NCBI GenBank assembly: GCA_037389465.1
Contig: JAZARR010000078.1
Span: 5,082,501 to 5,146,500 of the forward strand
Length of the DNA: 64,000 nt
DNA from: Baylisascaris procyonis
Lineage: Eukaryota; Nematoda; Chromadorea; Rhabditida; Ascarididae
Direction: 5' to 3'
Shown: positions 36,937 through 49,823 of the stretch, piece after piece
Layout of the letters: every line of letters starts with the position of its first letter
Position numbering within the stretch: position 1 is the stretch's first letter
Program-made: the position numbers and the translations under genes
The notes under the pieces: model-generated
What the model was told of the DNA's origin: nothing
Seen by the model: the letters and a program-made list of their open reading frames with translations, nothing else
The model's database searches: none

Positions 36937-39900
36937 ATGCTTGCGCAAAGGGTAAACAAGGTCGCAGCCAAGATACCTGCTCGTCTTTTGAGGTATCTTT
37001 CGATTTTATTGTTCATCTTTAGCATGCAAGCATGAAAACTGGAATACGCGTGCTCCGCTTGCGCTCAAACATGCAATAAAAAGTTGTTTTACTTGTTGTA
37101 GTACGTCGCATTTGGTGGTATGCCAGGTTGGCACTAGAGCGGCATATTGAGAGGGAGGTGAGTTATGAAGGGGAGGGGAAGTTAACGCAAAAGAGGCGGG
37201 CTTTCGCTTGTTTTGCCTCCTTTCGATAAGAGCAAGACTGGGCTCCTGCTTCCTGGTTTTCCTGCTAGTGCGAAATGTGAATTTCGGTTTTGCACCTTTG
37301 CAAATGGTTTGTGAAATGTGCTTGCATGTTACACTTGCTCTCTTATTGCTTCAGTATATCATACTCAGTAGATACGGAAAGTGGTGGAGAGTGGAGGGTG
37401 CGAAGATGGGTATGGCTGTGGTGGTGAGGAATGGCTGAGAGAGGGGATGAAGGAAATTTGTACGTACCACCTCAATCAGGTATACGGAAAGTGGTGGAGA
37501 ATGGGGGGTGCAAAGATGGGCATGATTGTGGTGGTGAGGAATGGCTGAGAGAGGGGATGAAGGAAATTTGTGCATACCACCTCAATCAGGTAACGGAAAG
37601 TGGTGGAGAGTGGGGGTGCAAAGATGGGTATGATTGTGGTGGTGAGGAATGGCTGAGAGAGGGGATGAAGGAAATTTGTACGTACCACCTCAATCAGGTA
37701 TACGGAAAGTGGTGGAGAGTGGGGGGTGCAAAGATGGGTATGATTGTGGTGGTGAGGAATGGCTGAGAGAGGGGATGAAGGAAATTTGTACGTACCACCT
37801 CAATCAGGTATACGGAAAGTGGTGGAGAGTGGGGGGTGCAAAGATGGGTATGATTGTGGTGGTGAGGAATGGCTGAGAGAGGGGATGAAGGAAATTTGTG
37901 CATACCACCTCAATCAGGTATACGGAAAGTGGTGGAGAATGGGGGGTGCAAAGATGGGTATGATTGTGGTGGTGAGGAATGGCTGAGAGAAGGGATGAAG
38001 GAAATTTGTACGTACCACCTCAATCAGGTATACGGAAAGTGGTGGAGAGTGGGGGGTGCAAAGATGGGTATGGCTGTGGTGATGAGGAATGGCTGAGAGA
38101 GGGGATGAAGGAAATTTGTACATACCACCTCAATCAGGTAAGCAAATAAAGGGCAGAGGGGAGCAAGAGGTTATGGAGGAAAGTACTGTCGCTGTCCGGG
38201 CATATACTTATATCTTGAAAGTAGTGAGCACGTTTGTGAGGTCAGCATATCCTCATGGAGGTGCTTGATTTCCTCATCAATTCTTCAGACACAGCAGTAC
38301 CAATTCTACGGTACCCTACTGTTATGCACTTATCAGCACCATTGTCACTTGGTCTGCCAAGCCATTTCATGCTACTAACTGGTCATTGTTTCCATCCGTT
38401 TACAGGTTTTTCCAGTCTCATTGGTCGCCATTATTGCTATTATTCGGCACTCATTCTGATTGTATAATCGCCTGAAATGTTTTCCGTTTAAAATGCGCGA
38501 CCACTGGAAGTTTTTTTTGTTTCCCATCCCCTCGATTTATTGGGGCGTTCTGGAAAGAGAGGGAGGGGATAACCTTATCTAAATGCGTTCAAGAGTTGGA
38601 CTGTAATACTGCTGTAGCCTAACGCTTACCTGCAAGAGAGAGCATCGTTACTCATCAGATTTTTAGGTGCTAATATATTTGCCCCTTTTCCTTATTTTTG
38701 AAATCAAGTGATCATCGAACGTCGTACATTAGCACCGCCCTCCAACTTTTTCAACCACGGAGATTCGCTACTTTTTTTCGAATAATATCTGAGCCCTCTT
38801 TCATTAGGTATGACGATTTCAAGGTCATGTTTTTGATATGCCGCGTTTCGTTGTCAACTGGCTTTACAATGTACCGCTATGATCTTTGGAGTCATTTGGT
38901 GGGATTCGGTTGAGCGAGCATCAATTACAGCCGAACAGCCGTCTAATACAGATGGCTGAGTGCTTTGAATGGGGATGGGTGGGGTCAGGATCCTTGATCT
39001 TTAGCAGATTTTTCGATATTGTGGAGAGACTTGGGCACAGTTATGGAAGTTATCAGCTATGGAAGAGAGACTTGTTATGGGAGTTATCTAAAATGTTGCG
39101 CTTTGCAGTAAGATCAAAGATGACTGCACTTTACCACGCGATTGCTGGAAGTGCGAAATGGCGCTCGACTGCCTTAAGGTTGTCTTTCATTTCGACATTG
39201 TTGTTGCATGAAGGTCGTGAATTTTAACGAGAGTTGCATTTAAATAAAATTGCATAGAAGATTTGCAACTCTCTAACATTCGTGGAAATTTGTATGAAGA
39301 AACGGCGTTCAGTGGCCCATTATATTCAAATACGTGCTGTATCATTACATAGGGACACAGATGATGCGACTTAAGGCCATTCTTCAGGCTGTTTTCAAAT
39401 TTGCGGTGTTTGTAGCGCAAAGACTGCTCGTAAGCCCTGTTTGTCTAACTTTCTGTCACGATCACTGCGCATTGTTATTAGGACATGTCAATCATATGGT
39501 TTTAGTAGTTAACACACGAGAAATTCAAATGCTTCGTCTAAGTTAATTTGACGTCGTTTTAATCATTGCGTTGTCGAAATAATCGTAGAAAGAAGTCCTT
39601 TTTATGACCAGTTACTATTCTGACCAGGTACTTTCAGTTAGCTTTTATGTGGCAAAAAATTGGGGTACACATCGTCTGCGATATGTTCGAATTGTGTGTG
39701 TCTAGGATAGCGTTGCGCTTAGGAGTGTTGACCTTTTTGTTTTTGCACATCAGTTCGCACAGCACTTTCTTTCATTAATTTTTTTTATAATTTGCCGTAA
39801 TTGTGCGTTTCGGCTCATTTTTTCTATGAAAGAGTCTGGAAGAGACGTTTATGCCAAATTGTCTATGACCGTTGGTTGTGAACAGAAAGTAGAACTACTA

Positions 39901-42900
39901 GTTGCAGTAAACAGCCTCTGTAAGCTGACGTACTGATGCTTAACAGTGTGCGATTCAAAGATTTTGATGCAGCAGTGATAGTTTTCTTGAACAAACGTTA
40001 TTGACCAAATTACTCTCACCTTCAGAATTCATCTGTGATAGGTGAGTGTAACATTTTTGTATGCACAAATCGTCTTTCGTTGTGCAGATTTCTTCGAGGC
40101 AATTGTCATCATACAAATAAATGCCTCTTTGTAATGCTGCATGAAGCCTCCATTGAGTGTTCCGCTTCATCGATTCCATTTGCAAAACTGACAGCGTTAA
40201 AACGAATGCATAAAGTTCGTCGATGTCTTTAATAGCATTGGAATTGCCCGAAGGTAATAACATTTGACAGTTTAACACTTCTCGAAGCTTTTCCTCAAAC
40301 GGTGCTAAACAAACGTTCGGATGCGCTCAAGAACGCCAGATACGTCTTGTAGAGAAGGTGTGTTCATAATGCCTCGTGTTATTTGGTTTGCTTTAAGAAG
40401 ACACTAAACATTTTCAGCAGAAATTCTTTTGTCCAGCGTGTTCAGCAATTCAGCCTGTCGACGATAAGAGCTTCTTTGACTATCTTGGTGTGCGTCCAGC
40501 ATTTGACATTGATATATCGCTTCTAAAGAAGAACTTCTTGGAATTACAATCACATATCCATCCCGATAAGTTCTCCGGTTGCTCAAAGGTTAGTGCCATA
40601 CCATGTTTAGAGGCCAAACATTTTGAAGTGTGGGGATTTAGCGTATGTGAAATGTACGCTTCGAGGAAAAAACTGTGGAGATGTGGGTCATAGTGTAATC
40701 TTCGATTTCGCCTACCATAAGCATCTTTAAAATTTTATGTCAGTTGTTGTGAACGTTCGTGTTAGCATGGTAATATGGGAATTGCGAACCACAGAGATTT
40801 TTTCATGCTTTTCCTTCAAATAATCTGAGTTTCGACATCTTGTGCCTTAGTTTGAAGGTTCAGCAATGTATCTATAATCTTGAGGTAGTTTCCTGTAGAG
40901 GCTGTTCCCTCCCCTCCTCCCCCCCCCCCCTCCTCCTTGCGCCTTTCCGTGCGCTTTTCCCGCCGCCACTCTGTCTTTCGTTAGCCTCAGAGGATCTCAT
41001 CGCATCCCTTTCATCCATCTCTTTGCCCCTCGCCTCCCCCGGCCATTTATTGATTAAAATATATGGCCATCATGACCTTTTAGGGGTTGTGGAATGCAAA
41101 CACTCCGTGATGCCTTGTAGCTAAACGTCAAGAACAAAGTCTTTTCATGAGCATAAGAGTGCGTTTTGAAACAATGAGTTTTAACAGTGAAAGTGTGCCG
41201 ACACAGCCTATCCGATTCGCTTGTTGTGTTTTGCAGGTATAATCTAATATAGGCGTTGTATATTTTGGATTCAGTGAGAGTTGTTTTTCATGATGGCATT
41301 CCTAGGAAAGAACATTTTTTATCAGAATATGATTTCTTTTCAGAAAGAGAAGGAGATTTCTGAGCTGTGCTCTAGTTATCTCAACGATGCTTATCAAACG
41401 TTAACAGAGCCATTACGTCGGGCACAATATTTGTTGAAGTTGAAAGGAGAAGGAACGAGTCCCGAAGGTGACTTCTTTCTCGTACCTTTGCCACCACCTT
41501 GACTGATGCCTGTTAAAGACAGCCTAAATTTTGTTTGTAGGAATAGGGCCGGTTCTTGTATTCGTGTCATGCAAATGAGTTGGGCAGTGACCGATCGTAG
41601 AATGCACTTATCTTTGTTATCGTAATCGAGAACGCCATGTTTGAAGAGTACATGAGAAGGCAGCTTTGAGGATAAAAAAGCAAAAATTTCGATGAGGTCA
41701 GTGAAATTCACTGTGGGATGTCATATGTTGTGCGCGAAAGCAAAGACGTCCTCTGCTGAAGAGCATTTCAAACGCACTGCGTTTTTTGGATGGCGCCACC
41801 CACGCAGCTTCTTGTTGGTGTTGTTAAAGGTTACAGGTAGCCGAGCTTGAGGACATAATCGAATGCGTCATCCAATATCGCTGCCGGAAATTTCGACTTT
41901 CTGTAGCATTGAGTGGTTACCTGTTTAATTTTGACGGTTTTGAAATTTTCCTGTAGCTAGCATCTTGAATATTCACTATCACTTCACAAACACGTTTTGA
42001 CAGCAGTTTTGCTGATGTGATGTGAAAGACGATGTCATCAACACAGATGGGACCGGTTGAAAAGTGGGTGGCAAAGTAGAATGGGATATCTTACTCAGCA
42101 TCTTGGAACGCTTTTCTTGTCACGTCGTTGGTGGCTAAGAACAATGATGGCCTAAAGAACGGATGATGGCGGCCGCTGGATGTGATCTTAAACTGTTCTT
42201 GAAGCTAATTGAGGAGCTCGGCGCTCTGACCTTTCTTTCCAGACGAGTCCGACGTTTTTTTTTTGGGGGGGGGGGTGGGGAGAGCCATCGCCAGATTTTC
42301 TAAATCATTAATCAAAAAAGTTTTCTGCCATCCCCGCAAATAAGCTGGCTGATACAGGCCGATTTTCTCGTTTCATTATACGGCAATTATTGGCCTTTTG
42401 TTCTTTTTCCATAAGTCCTCCCTTCGGTAAACGCCGCGTCCATTCAGCGGTTCAGCTGTTCATTTAGAGCGAAACGGGGATGCTAATTATTTTGAAGCTT
42501 TTCATCCGCATTCTGCAGCTATTTCCCAGAAACTTCCTTTTTTTCAGTGATGGTTTCCGTCACTTACTTTACTGGGTCAAGAAGGATTTCTTTGCGGAGT
42601 GGTAGATATTTTGCATTAGTCATTCGCAACATCATTCTAGCCCCGGATCAAAGTGGCCGGAAGCCACTACTTAGAAGTTGTTACCAGGAGCTGAAAGAGC
42701 GATGAAAAAATGTCGAATTATCTTAGAGGTATAAGGAGGTTGATCACCAAGCCGTTGCCGAATTGTATGCAAAGGCTGATCTCAATGATGACTGTAGGTT
42801 TTGTTGGATGACGATGGCATCCTCGTGAAGCCGATACAGTTCAGCAGAGCCGAATCAGCTTGGAAGTGAGGTAGGAGAAGGTGCAAGACAAGTTAAAGGG

Positions 42901-43352
42901 ATGCACCCAGAACGGAAAGGTAGATAGCTTCGTCAAGAAGATGAGGTATTGTGCAAAATATATGACACTGCATGGCACACTGTGCAGTGGATAAGACAAC
43001 AGTTGAGGGGAAAAATTTGCTACAGCATAGATCGCTTGAAGGCGACGATGAAAAATAAGAAATCTGGAGCATTAATTATAAGTAATGGGCGAGGGTTATT
43101 TCAGAAACGGCGAGTGAAGGCGATTTTTTGGTGGAAATGATGGAGCTGAACGAGGAGGCCGATTCGCTGAATTCAGAAGAAGAAATCAACGAAATGCTGA
43201 AACGGGTCGACGCAAGCATCGATGCACTCTGCATGCAGTTCAAAGAGTCCTTCGAAAGCGATCACTTTGATGCGGCCAAGGAGGCTGTACTGAAGATGAA
43301 TTTTTTCTATCGTCTCAGATCCAATCTAAACAAAAAACTCGGCTTTAGTTGA
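36937..43352 (+). CDS. dnj-15: HSC20/HSCB iron-sulfur cluster J-domain co-chaperone, mitochondrial
   Basis: Exons 36937-36992, 39109-39178, 40418-40588, 41344-41467 and 43105-43352 join in phase to 223 codons including the stop (222 aa; human HSCB is about 235). Order of features: an Arg/Lys-rich presequence (residues 1-19) typical of mitochondrial import; a zinc-binding pair CWKC (31-34) and CPAC (47-50) as in metazoan HSCB; a J-domain with HPD at 90-92; then the C-terminal helical domain (from about residue 110) that binds ISCU. The family delivers ISCU-bound Fe-S clusters to the mitochondrial HSP70. The gene lies directly downstream of the U1A/U2B'' gene on the same strand, and I recall the C. 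elegans dnj-15 locus neighbouring rnp-2/rnp-3 on the same clone, so the linkage may be old. Exon 1 used here is the one in tandem unit 3, nearest to exons 2-5. Intron 4 holds a poly-G run near 42265. Confidence 0.92.
37370..38138. repeat. 110-bp minisatellite, seven units (unit 3)
   Basis: Seven units in the same variant order as unit 1 (ACGT, GCAT, ACGT, ACGT, GCAT, ACGT, ACAT), but the third unit lacks one G (GAGTGGGGGTGC). The right breakpoint of the triplicated segment lies about ten bases beyond the array. Confidence 0.95.
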
Positions 43353-43570
43353 ACCGTTTGATCATTCGCGATGGTAGCAGAGCCATGGTTCTTGCTTCAT
43401 CTAGTTCTTTCCAGCAAATGTCCATCAAGTATCTCCATCTTTGTGGATCATTGGTGGAGACGTTACTCGGTGAGGGCGCAGATAAACAAGTTTGTTACTG
43501 TGGATTTATGCAATAGTGCCTTCACAAGACGCTAGGTTTGAACAATGACTTGAAACATTTTATGATGTTT

Positions 43571-43576
43571 AATAAA
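43571..43576 (+). terminator. Polyadenylation signal of the HSC20 gene
   Basis: AATAAA about 220 bases after the stop codon, in an AT-rich context, followed by a poly-A tract near 43607. Confidence 0.6.
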
Positions 43577-43620
43577 TAGAGCGACTTTGGGAATGATGGT
43601 TTTCATTAAAAAAAAAAAAA

Positions 43621-46600
43621 ACGTTGGCGTATTGTCGGTCGCTGTTAACAAAGAAATTTAAACATGCTCATCGACTGCGTTTTTGTTGCTAGCAAGATAC
43701 CTAAATTCACAAAGTGAAGGCGTTAGGCTGCAGCAGTGCTCATCATCATATAGTAGTTTAATGATCACGTTAATGTTCGTTTTCGTGTTTGCTTTCAGCG
43801 CGTTTTCGCGATTTGAATAGCATGAATGCATCCAAAACTGAATGCTGGGGACACTGGGAATGATGAGCACGAGATTATTGGTAGGTGTATTGTTGCTTTC
43901 TCGTTTCCATTTTCCGTTTAAGATACCCCACATTGTTGCTTGAGTTCCCGTTTAGTTTATAAATCGTAACTGTAGATTTATATGGCAAAGTAAACCGAAC
44001 CCCATAGGAGAGCCGGCCGAATAAGGTTTTATTTAGTTTCCTGAAGAGGTTCTTCTCGTCTAGTTTTCAGTAGAGTGGTAGAAAGGCCAACGGGCATTCC
44101 TTTTTAGCAAGAGTCCATAGCGTGTCCCTTTCGTTGAAAAAATAAGGACATCAGGAAGTTGATCTGGAGCAAGAGTACTGGTTTTATTATTTTCCTGTAC
44201 TTTTCTTCTTTCCACATTTTTTTGGCAACTTGCTCTTTCCTTTTGAAATTCAGTTGCATTTTTTGTGCCTTCCTCCTTCCCTTTCTCCATTCATTTAAAA
44301 CAGGGGAAGGGGTTGTATTGTCTCCTTTGCGTGTGACAATTTTTTTGGAATTTCTTTGTTAAAAGATGATTTTATGAATTTAAGTGCTTTCTCGCGCTTT
44401 ATTTGAGCTCATATTGGTGTTGAGAATGTCCTGGAAGGAATTTAACAAATCTTTGATATTATTTCCTTTATTGCGGTCAAGTAAAATGAACACGTTAGGA
44501 AATCCCCAGCACATATTGTTTGTGACTTAACTCGGATTTTCATTGGCATTGGTACGGGGATATTCCTTCTTTTAAGGTGTGCTTTCAATTCTGGTTTATC
44601 GGATTTGGGAAAAGTGAAAGCGTGTGTGCTTTGTAGGCTGTGAACGCAGAATAGAAGTATTGGGGTAATGCAGTGGAACATGTTCTTGAATATGATTCAA
44701 ACGTATTCCCTTTAGTTCTGTGTTAGATAAAGCAAAGGTTTAAAATTTGAGCTTCATGAGCTCTTTGCTTGAAAAGGAAAATGTACTTGTGCAACGGCTG
44801 CTAGAGTTTAGTTATTTACACACGTTCTTTTGAGTTGATTATTATAATGTCGGTTAGTCTGATAGTGTTTATTTTTGTATGAAGAGGATATGGGATGGTT
44901 TCGTTTCGTGGGAGAATTGTTTCTGCTGTGACAAAATCGAAGGCAATTTCGTTTATTGAAAAGCAAGTATTTGAGACTTGTAGAACATGTTAAATGTCTT
45001 GAATTGAGTGGGTTGGTTCATGGAAGCGCTTCGAAACGGGAAGTGCAAAAGATTGATTGCTTACAGTTTGGTTCTTTAACAAGTTAGAACACTCAACGTC
45101 AACGGAAGGGGAATGATAACCTTTAGGGCACACTTTCGTCATGTTGATGCTCATGCTTTACAAGTGATTTTGTGGGCATTTTCTTCTATTAGCATTTGAT
45201 TGTTATATATGAAATGTTTGCTGTTCGCGGCTAGATATTTGCAGAATTGCTGTGGTGTGGAATAATTGTTACTTTGTATGGAATATCTGTAAAGAATATA
45301 AAATGTCATTGAAATTGTTGCAGTACTTGTTGGGTATTCGCTGTTGCCGTTGCGTTCATTGTTAGGATGTTTGAATTATAAGCGACTAGCTTGCAGAATT
45401 AAACTCGTTCCAATGTGTCGTTGCCTCATTCATGGCTCATGTTTCCTCATTATGAGTTTTTGCATTGCGATAACACAAAAACGAATCTTTGCGTTGCTGT
45501 GTTTGTTCGTTCGTGCATGTGTGCTTGCATGTCTGTCCATCCGTACTATTTTTCCTAGCAGTTCTAGCAGAGGCTTGGAATTCGATTGGCGTATTCCTTT
45601 ACGTGACACCCCTCGGGACGCTGATATGGCAGTCCGTTGCTGGTTCGTCTGCTACCTAAAGTTCATAAAAGGATTTGTTGCTGCCACATGATATCAAAGA
45701 GTCGTTCCATCTGTTCAAATTACCTCGAGTACTGCTTACTGATGCGGCTGCCTTTCAAAAGTGTGTTTCACTGGCTACCTGCTGCATAAGATCGACAAGT
45801 GAGCCTTTAGGATCTCTCAGGCAAAGGATCTGTTGCTTGGGACGTTTTGCTTAACACTTTATGCGCTTCCAACTGCATCTATCGCTTGTCACTCAGTGCG
45901 TAAAGTTTCCTGTGACTTCCCGCAGCGTTTGTGGAGAGGAGGATGGGGCTAGCAAAATTGGTTGAGGTTTCAGATCCTTCGCAGCTGCGCCTATTGTTGC
46001 GTTGAAGGGCAAACACTCACAACCCATGGCTTTTGTAAGCTTGTTGGTCACTTCCTTAGGGTTTTTTACTCGGTATTTTATCGTGATGTGAAATTCAGCT
46101 ATATGTGCTTATCAGTTAATGAGGTGTGTCGTCTTATCAGTTGATAAGGTGAGGTGGGAATTCGGAAGCTTGGAGTTTGGCGTTCGCGATTACTCGCAGC
46201 GAAACAATTTTGATGGTGGGAAGGAACTGGAGGCAGTCGATCTCTACTTCGATTGTACCGCAATGGGGTGCTGTAGTGGCGTCGTTGCCGTTTTGTATGA
46301 ACGTACAAATTTTTCGAATCACATTTATGCTTGTCAAATGTGCTAAGGCTAAGTTCCTCATCTATGCCCCTTGTTTACTCTTCCATAAGCAAATTCAACC
46401 TTTTTCGTTTCTTGTTTACTCATAAGCAAAGATCGCAGAGGTTCCGCGTTTTGTCTTACCAGTTGAATTTTCTAATTAGCCTATGCAAAAAGTGGAAGTT
46501 ATCAAAATGATTTCGAACACGGCAGTTGGACAGCAGTGCATAGACTACAACTAACTGCACTTGTCTTTTGAGCAATTGTGAGTGGATTTACATCATTTGA

Positions 46601-49220
46601 ATAGGTTTTGAGAAACGAATGTTTTACATCAAATTTGCACAAATCACAAAAATCTACTTTCAGACTTTATGCAGTGGTTAGGCATTAGGAGGTGAAGCTG
46701 CAGAAGTACGCATAAAGGGCATTTGAGGGATCGGGCAATTCTTTAGGTGAACTTCGTCGTAAGCAGACACCTCCTTCACTGCGCTCCACGCCTACTCATA
46801 ATTCTTGAATGCGTCGTTAAACTTTGTCGCAGATGTTTTTGACGGGCACATTGAGGAAGACGTGGAACGCCCGTCGTGTGATCGTCACACGGTGGGGAGC
46901 GATAAACTTGAGTAATTGAACCGAGTAGAGTCGCAAGCGAAGACAGTCGCATTCAAGACGCATCCGACACAATTCTGTCTGCAAATCCTTACTCATCTTT
47001 GCCCAGAACTAACTACAGGCTTCATGTTGGGCAATGCGTCTGCGCATAAAAAATATTACTGCTGGACATGTTCATTGCGTTAGGCGATGAACGAACCATA
47101 GTTTTCTCAAGCTTCCCTGACAATAATGCGCAGTTTTTTTTTTTTCAGACGTCAGAAACCAAATTGCTGGGAGGAAAAATCGGAGTAGATTTGATGTGCA
47201 GCTCTGAGGAGTGGAATTGTCGCCTGGCACCCCGGAATTCGTCGATTCACTGACAACGCAAGTTTCAGGATACGGTTGCACCCTTTTCCTCAATCAGCTT
47301 CGTCTAGGCTCTTCTCACGTCAAATATATACCGTAATTGATGGGCAGCACCGATGTACGCGAGCAAAATGAGTTTTATATGATTCCCAAAAAGCTGTTGC
47401 GACTTTTTACGGAAAGGAAAATATCCAAAATGTGATCACCTCCTCTTCCCACTCCCCTCTGCCCCCGCACCTTCTCCTCCTCGCTTCCTCAAATGCATCG
47501 TTTCTGCAAGTGTTGAACAAAAAGAACCTCATCAAACATTCTTATTTTTCCGAAAATATAAGGTCTGTAGGCTTCTGGGCATAATTCACAGAGTTTAGGG
47601 GCTCTTATCCTACTTTGGCCCTTCTACGGCGACAAGCTAAGCGCTTACGGATACATCTTGCTAAGTCAGACTGTTAGGCATCAGAGTGCCATTTCGCTAC
47701 TTCCTGTGACTCGCTTAGGTATCATGCTGATTTTTTTTTTGAGTTCATACAAAAAATCTCAAACTGTTTAGATTTATAAGGCATAACGCAGAACTGCTGA
47801 AACAAGCATGCAGGCTGTCGCGACCGCTCGTGAATGCAAAAAAAAAAACAAAGAGGTTGCTGATCGGCCGCTCAGAGATGTAAATTTCATAAAGATATCA
47901 AAGTTGCACATCCAGTTGACGCGCAAAGAAGTGGCTCGTCGTTCGTTGCCGCAGGCGTCAACTACGTCAACAATCTGGGTATATAAGCGCACCCAAAATG
48001 TTCGGCAACTGTTGAACGGAGACCTTGACTGTTGGGATGCAACTTCGTTCTTTGTGGTGTATAACTTCGTTCTTTGTAGTGTATACCTCGCCGTCTGTGG
48101 GTTGACAGCGTATCATTAGCGCAGATCTTGTTGCTCGATAACAGTAGCCTAGCGTAACGTCGTTTTAACTGCTGATGTTGAAGTAGCCTTTGTGTAAGAG
48201 TCGTGTTACGTACTAAGTAGCTTCCCTTTTTTCTCCTGAATCTCTCTAGGCCTCAATGTTTACTGCTATGTATGTTACCCCGTACTCTGTCGTCATCATT
48301 GTATACTAATGTTGGACATTTTGTTTGTGATGATATGTGCCATCGTTGCCAGATGATTGTGCGCTTGTCACGTGCGTGTTCACCGTCGTTTTTTGTCTAC
48401 ATATCATAATGAAGGTTTAATGTCCCAGGTTTGAGATGTGGTTCACAAAACTGCCAAGGCGCAAACAAGAGTTATCACCTGGAGCAGCACGCAACCCAAG
48501 CCGGTCGCGGACAGGAGCCCAGTGGACGTGACCGTCGGCTGTAGCTATGGCCGTAGATTGGTCAGTGCCCGTAGAAGGTGGAGACAGGTCGACGTTGGAT
48601 CGGGAGCGCAATACTTCAGCTCAGGTGCAACTACAGCAGACAGCGAAGAACGATCAACAGCACAGTCGACATCGCGCAAGAGTGGTATAGATCTTGTTTT
48701 CAAAATGATGTCGACTTGTTTTCATTTTCACTATCTGTTCGCGAACCTTTGGAGGCCTTTTTGTTGACCTCCCTACCAAAGGGCCAATACATAGGCACCC
48801 ATGCGGAACCCACGTCAAATTTAAATTCAATGCCCTTCAAAGCTTAACTCGATCGACTTTCCTCGCAGTTGAACCATTCTTCAGAAGAACTGGTGAGAAA
48901 AGTGAGCTTAGAGAAAAGGGAAGTTTTATCCAGTTTGAAGTCAACGCCCATGGAAACCTAACCCACGAATCTCCATTCATTTTGGGACGCCCCTAGGGAG
49001 TTACTCAGCTGGAATAAGCATCTTGCAGGATGTTTGTTCCAAATGCAGCATTCCAACGAGTTGTGAGTCAACCCAGGTTCATTGGCTTCCCGCTATGCTC
49101 CGCCTATCCTCACTGTGGCTGAACACCTTCTGTACACGCCATACGCTCTAAACATTGCAGCTCTAACTTCAGTGTTTCAGAGTTGAAGGCACTGGACAGA
49201 CAGACAGGTAGACACACACC
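43621..49220. other. Intergenic stretch between HSC20 and ELKS, no supported gene
   Basis: No exon with both family similarity and splice signals was found. Open frames occur (for example 45344-45691 and 46177-46425 plus; 48438-48767 plus), but their composition and boundaries do not look coding. The stretch 48430-48700 is richer in GC than its surroundings and may be repeat-derived. A poly-T run precedes a TTTTCAG at 47150, but the following frame has no recognisable content. Confidence 0.45.
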
Positions 49221-49656
49221 GACCCCTGACCATAACTTCCGACCTTTCTCCGCCGACCATGTGTCTCATCAGGCCGCCACAGAGATGGTGTTCAATAGGC
49301 TGACAATTTAAGGCAGTACCTCTTCAGAAGTTAGACTGTCCGTGTCGCCGACGAGTCAAACAGGTGCGGTCAAATTCCGCTTTTGCAAGCAAATTCTTAA
49401 AAAGCGCATAAAAAACGTTGCGCAGTCATCAGTCATCAACTTTTCCATTTCTGCTTGACCGTACCGAGCAATGCTATAAAGTAAAGGAACGGTAAAAAAT
49501 AAGGCAGGTGTCGGAGATCCAATCCTTGACCACAATTTCCGACCTTTTTTCGCCGACCATGTATCTTATCAGGCCGCCACAGAGGTGGTATTTAACAGAC
49601 TGACAATTTTATGGCAATACCTCTTTAGGAGTTAGACTGTCCGTGTCGCCAACGAG
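49221..49656. repeat. Diverged direct duplication, about 135 bp, two copies
   Basis: 49221-49356 and about 49517-49656 align over their length: both contain CGCCGACCATGT, CAGGCCGCCACAGAG, GACTGTCCGTGTCGCC and ACGAGT, with perhaps 15 percent mismatches. The right part of the second copy is the 3' end of the candidate minus-strand exon at 49609-49823; the corresponding part of the first copy is no longer open upstream. About 160 bases separate the copies. Confidence 0.85.
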
Positions 49657-49823
49657 TTCGCACTCAGAAGTCTGTGCCAACGGCAGCCTCCCAACAATGC
49701 TGCTATTCGCCTCGACCAAAACGTTGAGCAGCGCTTCATTCAGCATGCGTAATTGCTGCCTGATGAGGATGAGCTTCGCGATTACCTGCTTGTTCGCATC
49801 TACATTAAACAGCAGTGCTTCCC
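49609..49823 (-). CDS. Candidate terminal exon of an unidentified gene
   Basis: On the minus strand, CATTTGACAG is followed by a frame (phase 1 entry) of about 70 codons to a TAA at 49609. The peptide looks like genuine protein: LLFNVDANKQVIAKLILIRQ, a helical Leu/Gln/Asn-rich middle, then LPLAQTSECELVGDTDSLTP near the end. A GTATTG inside the last codons could also be a donor. No family was recognised and upstream exons were not identified; minus-strand frames at 49827-50370 are possible but unconvincing. Confidence 0.45.

Larger units (their letters stand above)
31386..38147. repeat. Tandem unit 3 of 3 (6762 bp)
   Basis: Third direct copy. It shares G at 31881 and the ATTTTTTTT variant near 32116 with unit 2, but G in exon 4 (32787) and A at 34297 with unit 1, so it is a mosaic of the other two. 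It ends at GCAAATAA (38147-38149), after which unique HSC20 intron 1 sequence (AGGGCAGAGG) begins. Confidence 0.95.

Noticed and set aside
48417..48767. Open frames on both strands in a GC-richer patch
   Set aside because: No start or splice context and no recognisable reverse transcriptase, transposase or other domain; may be a repeat fragment but this cannot be shown from one copy.
49560..49620. A 20-base intron joining the 49609-49823 exon to a downstream duplicated segment
   Set aside because: The putative intron is too short to be spliced, and the frame simply ends in a stop there in the longer copy.
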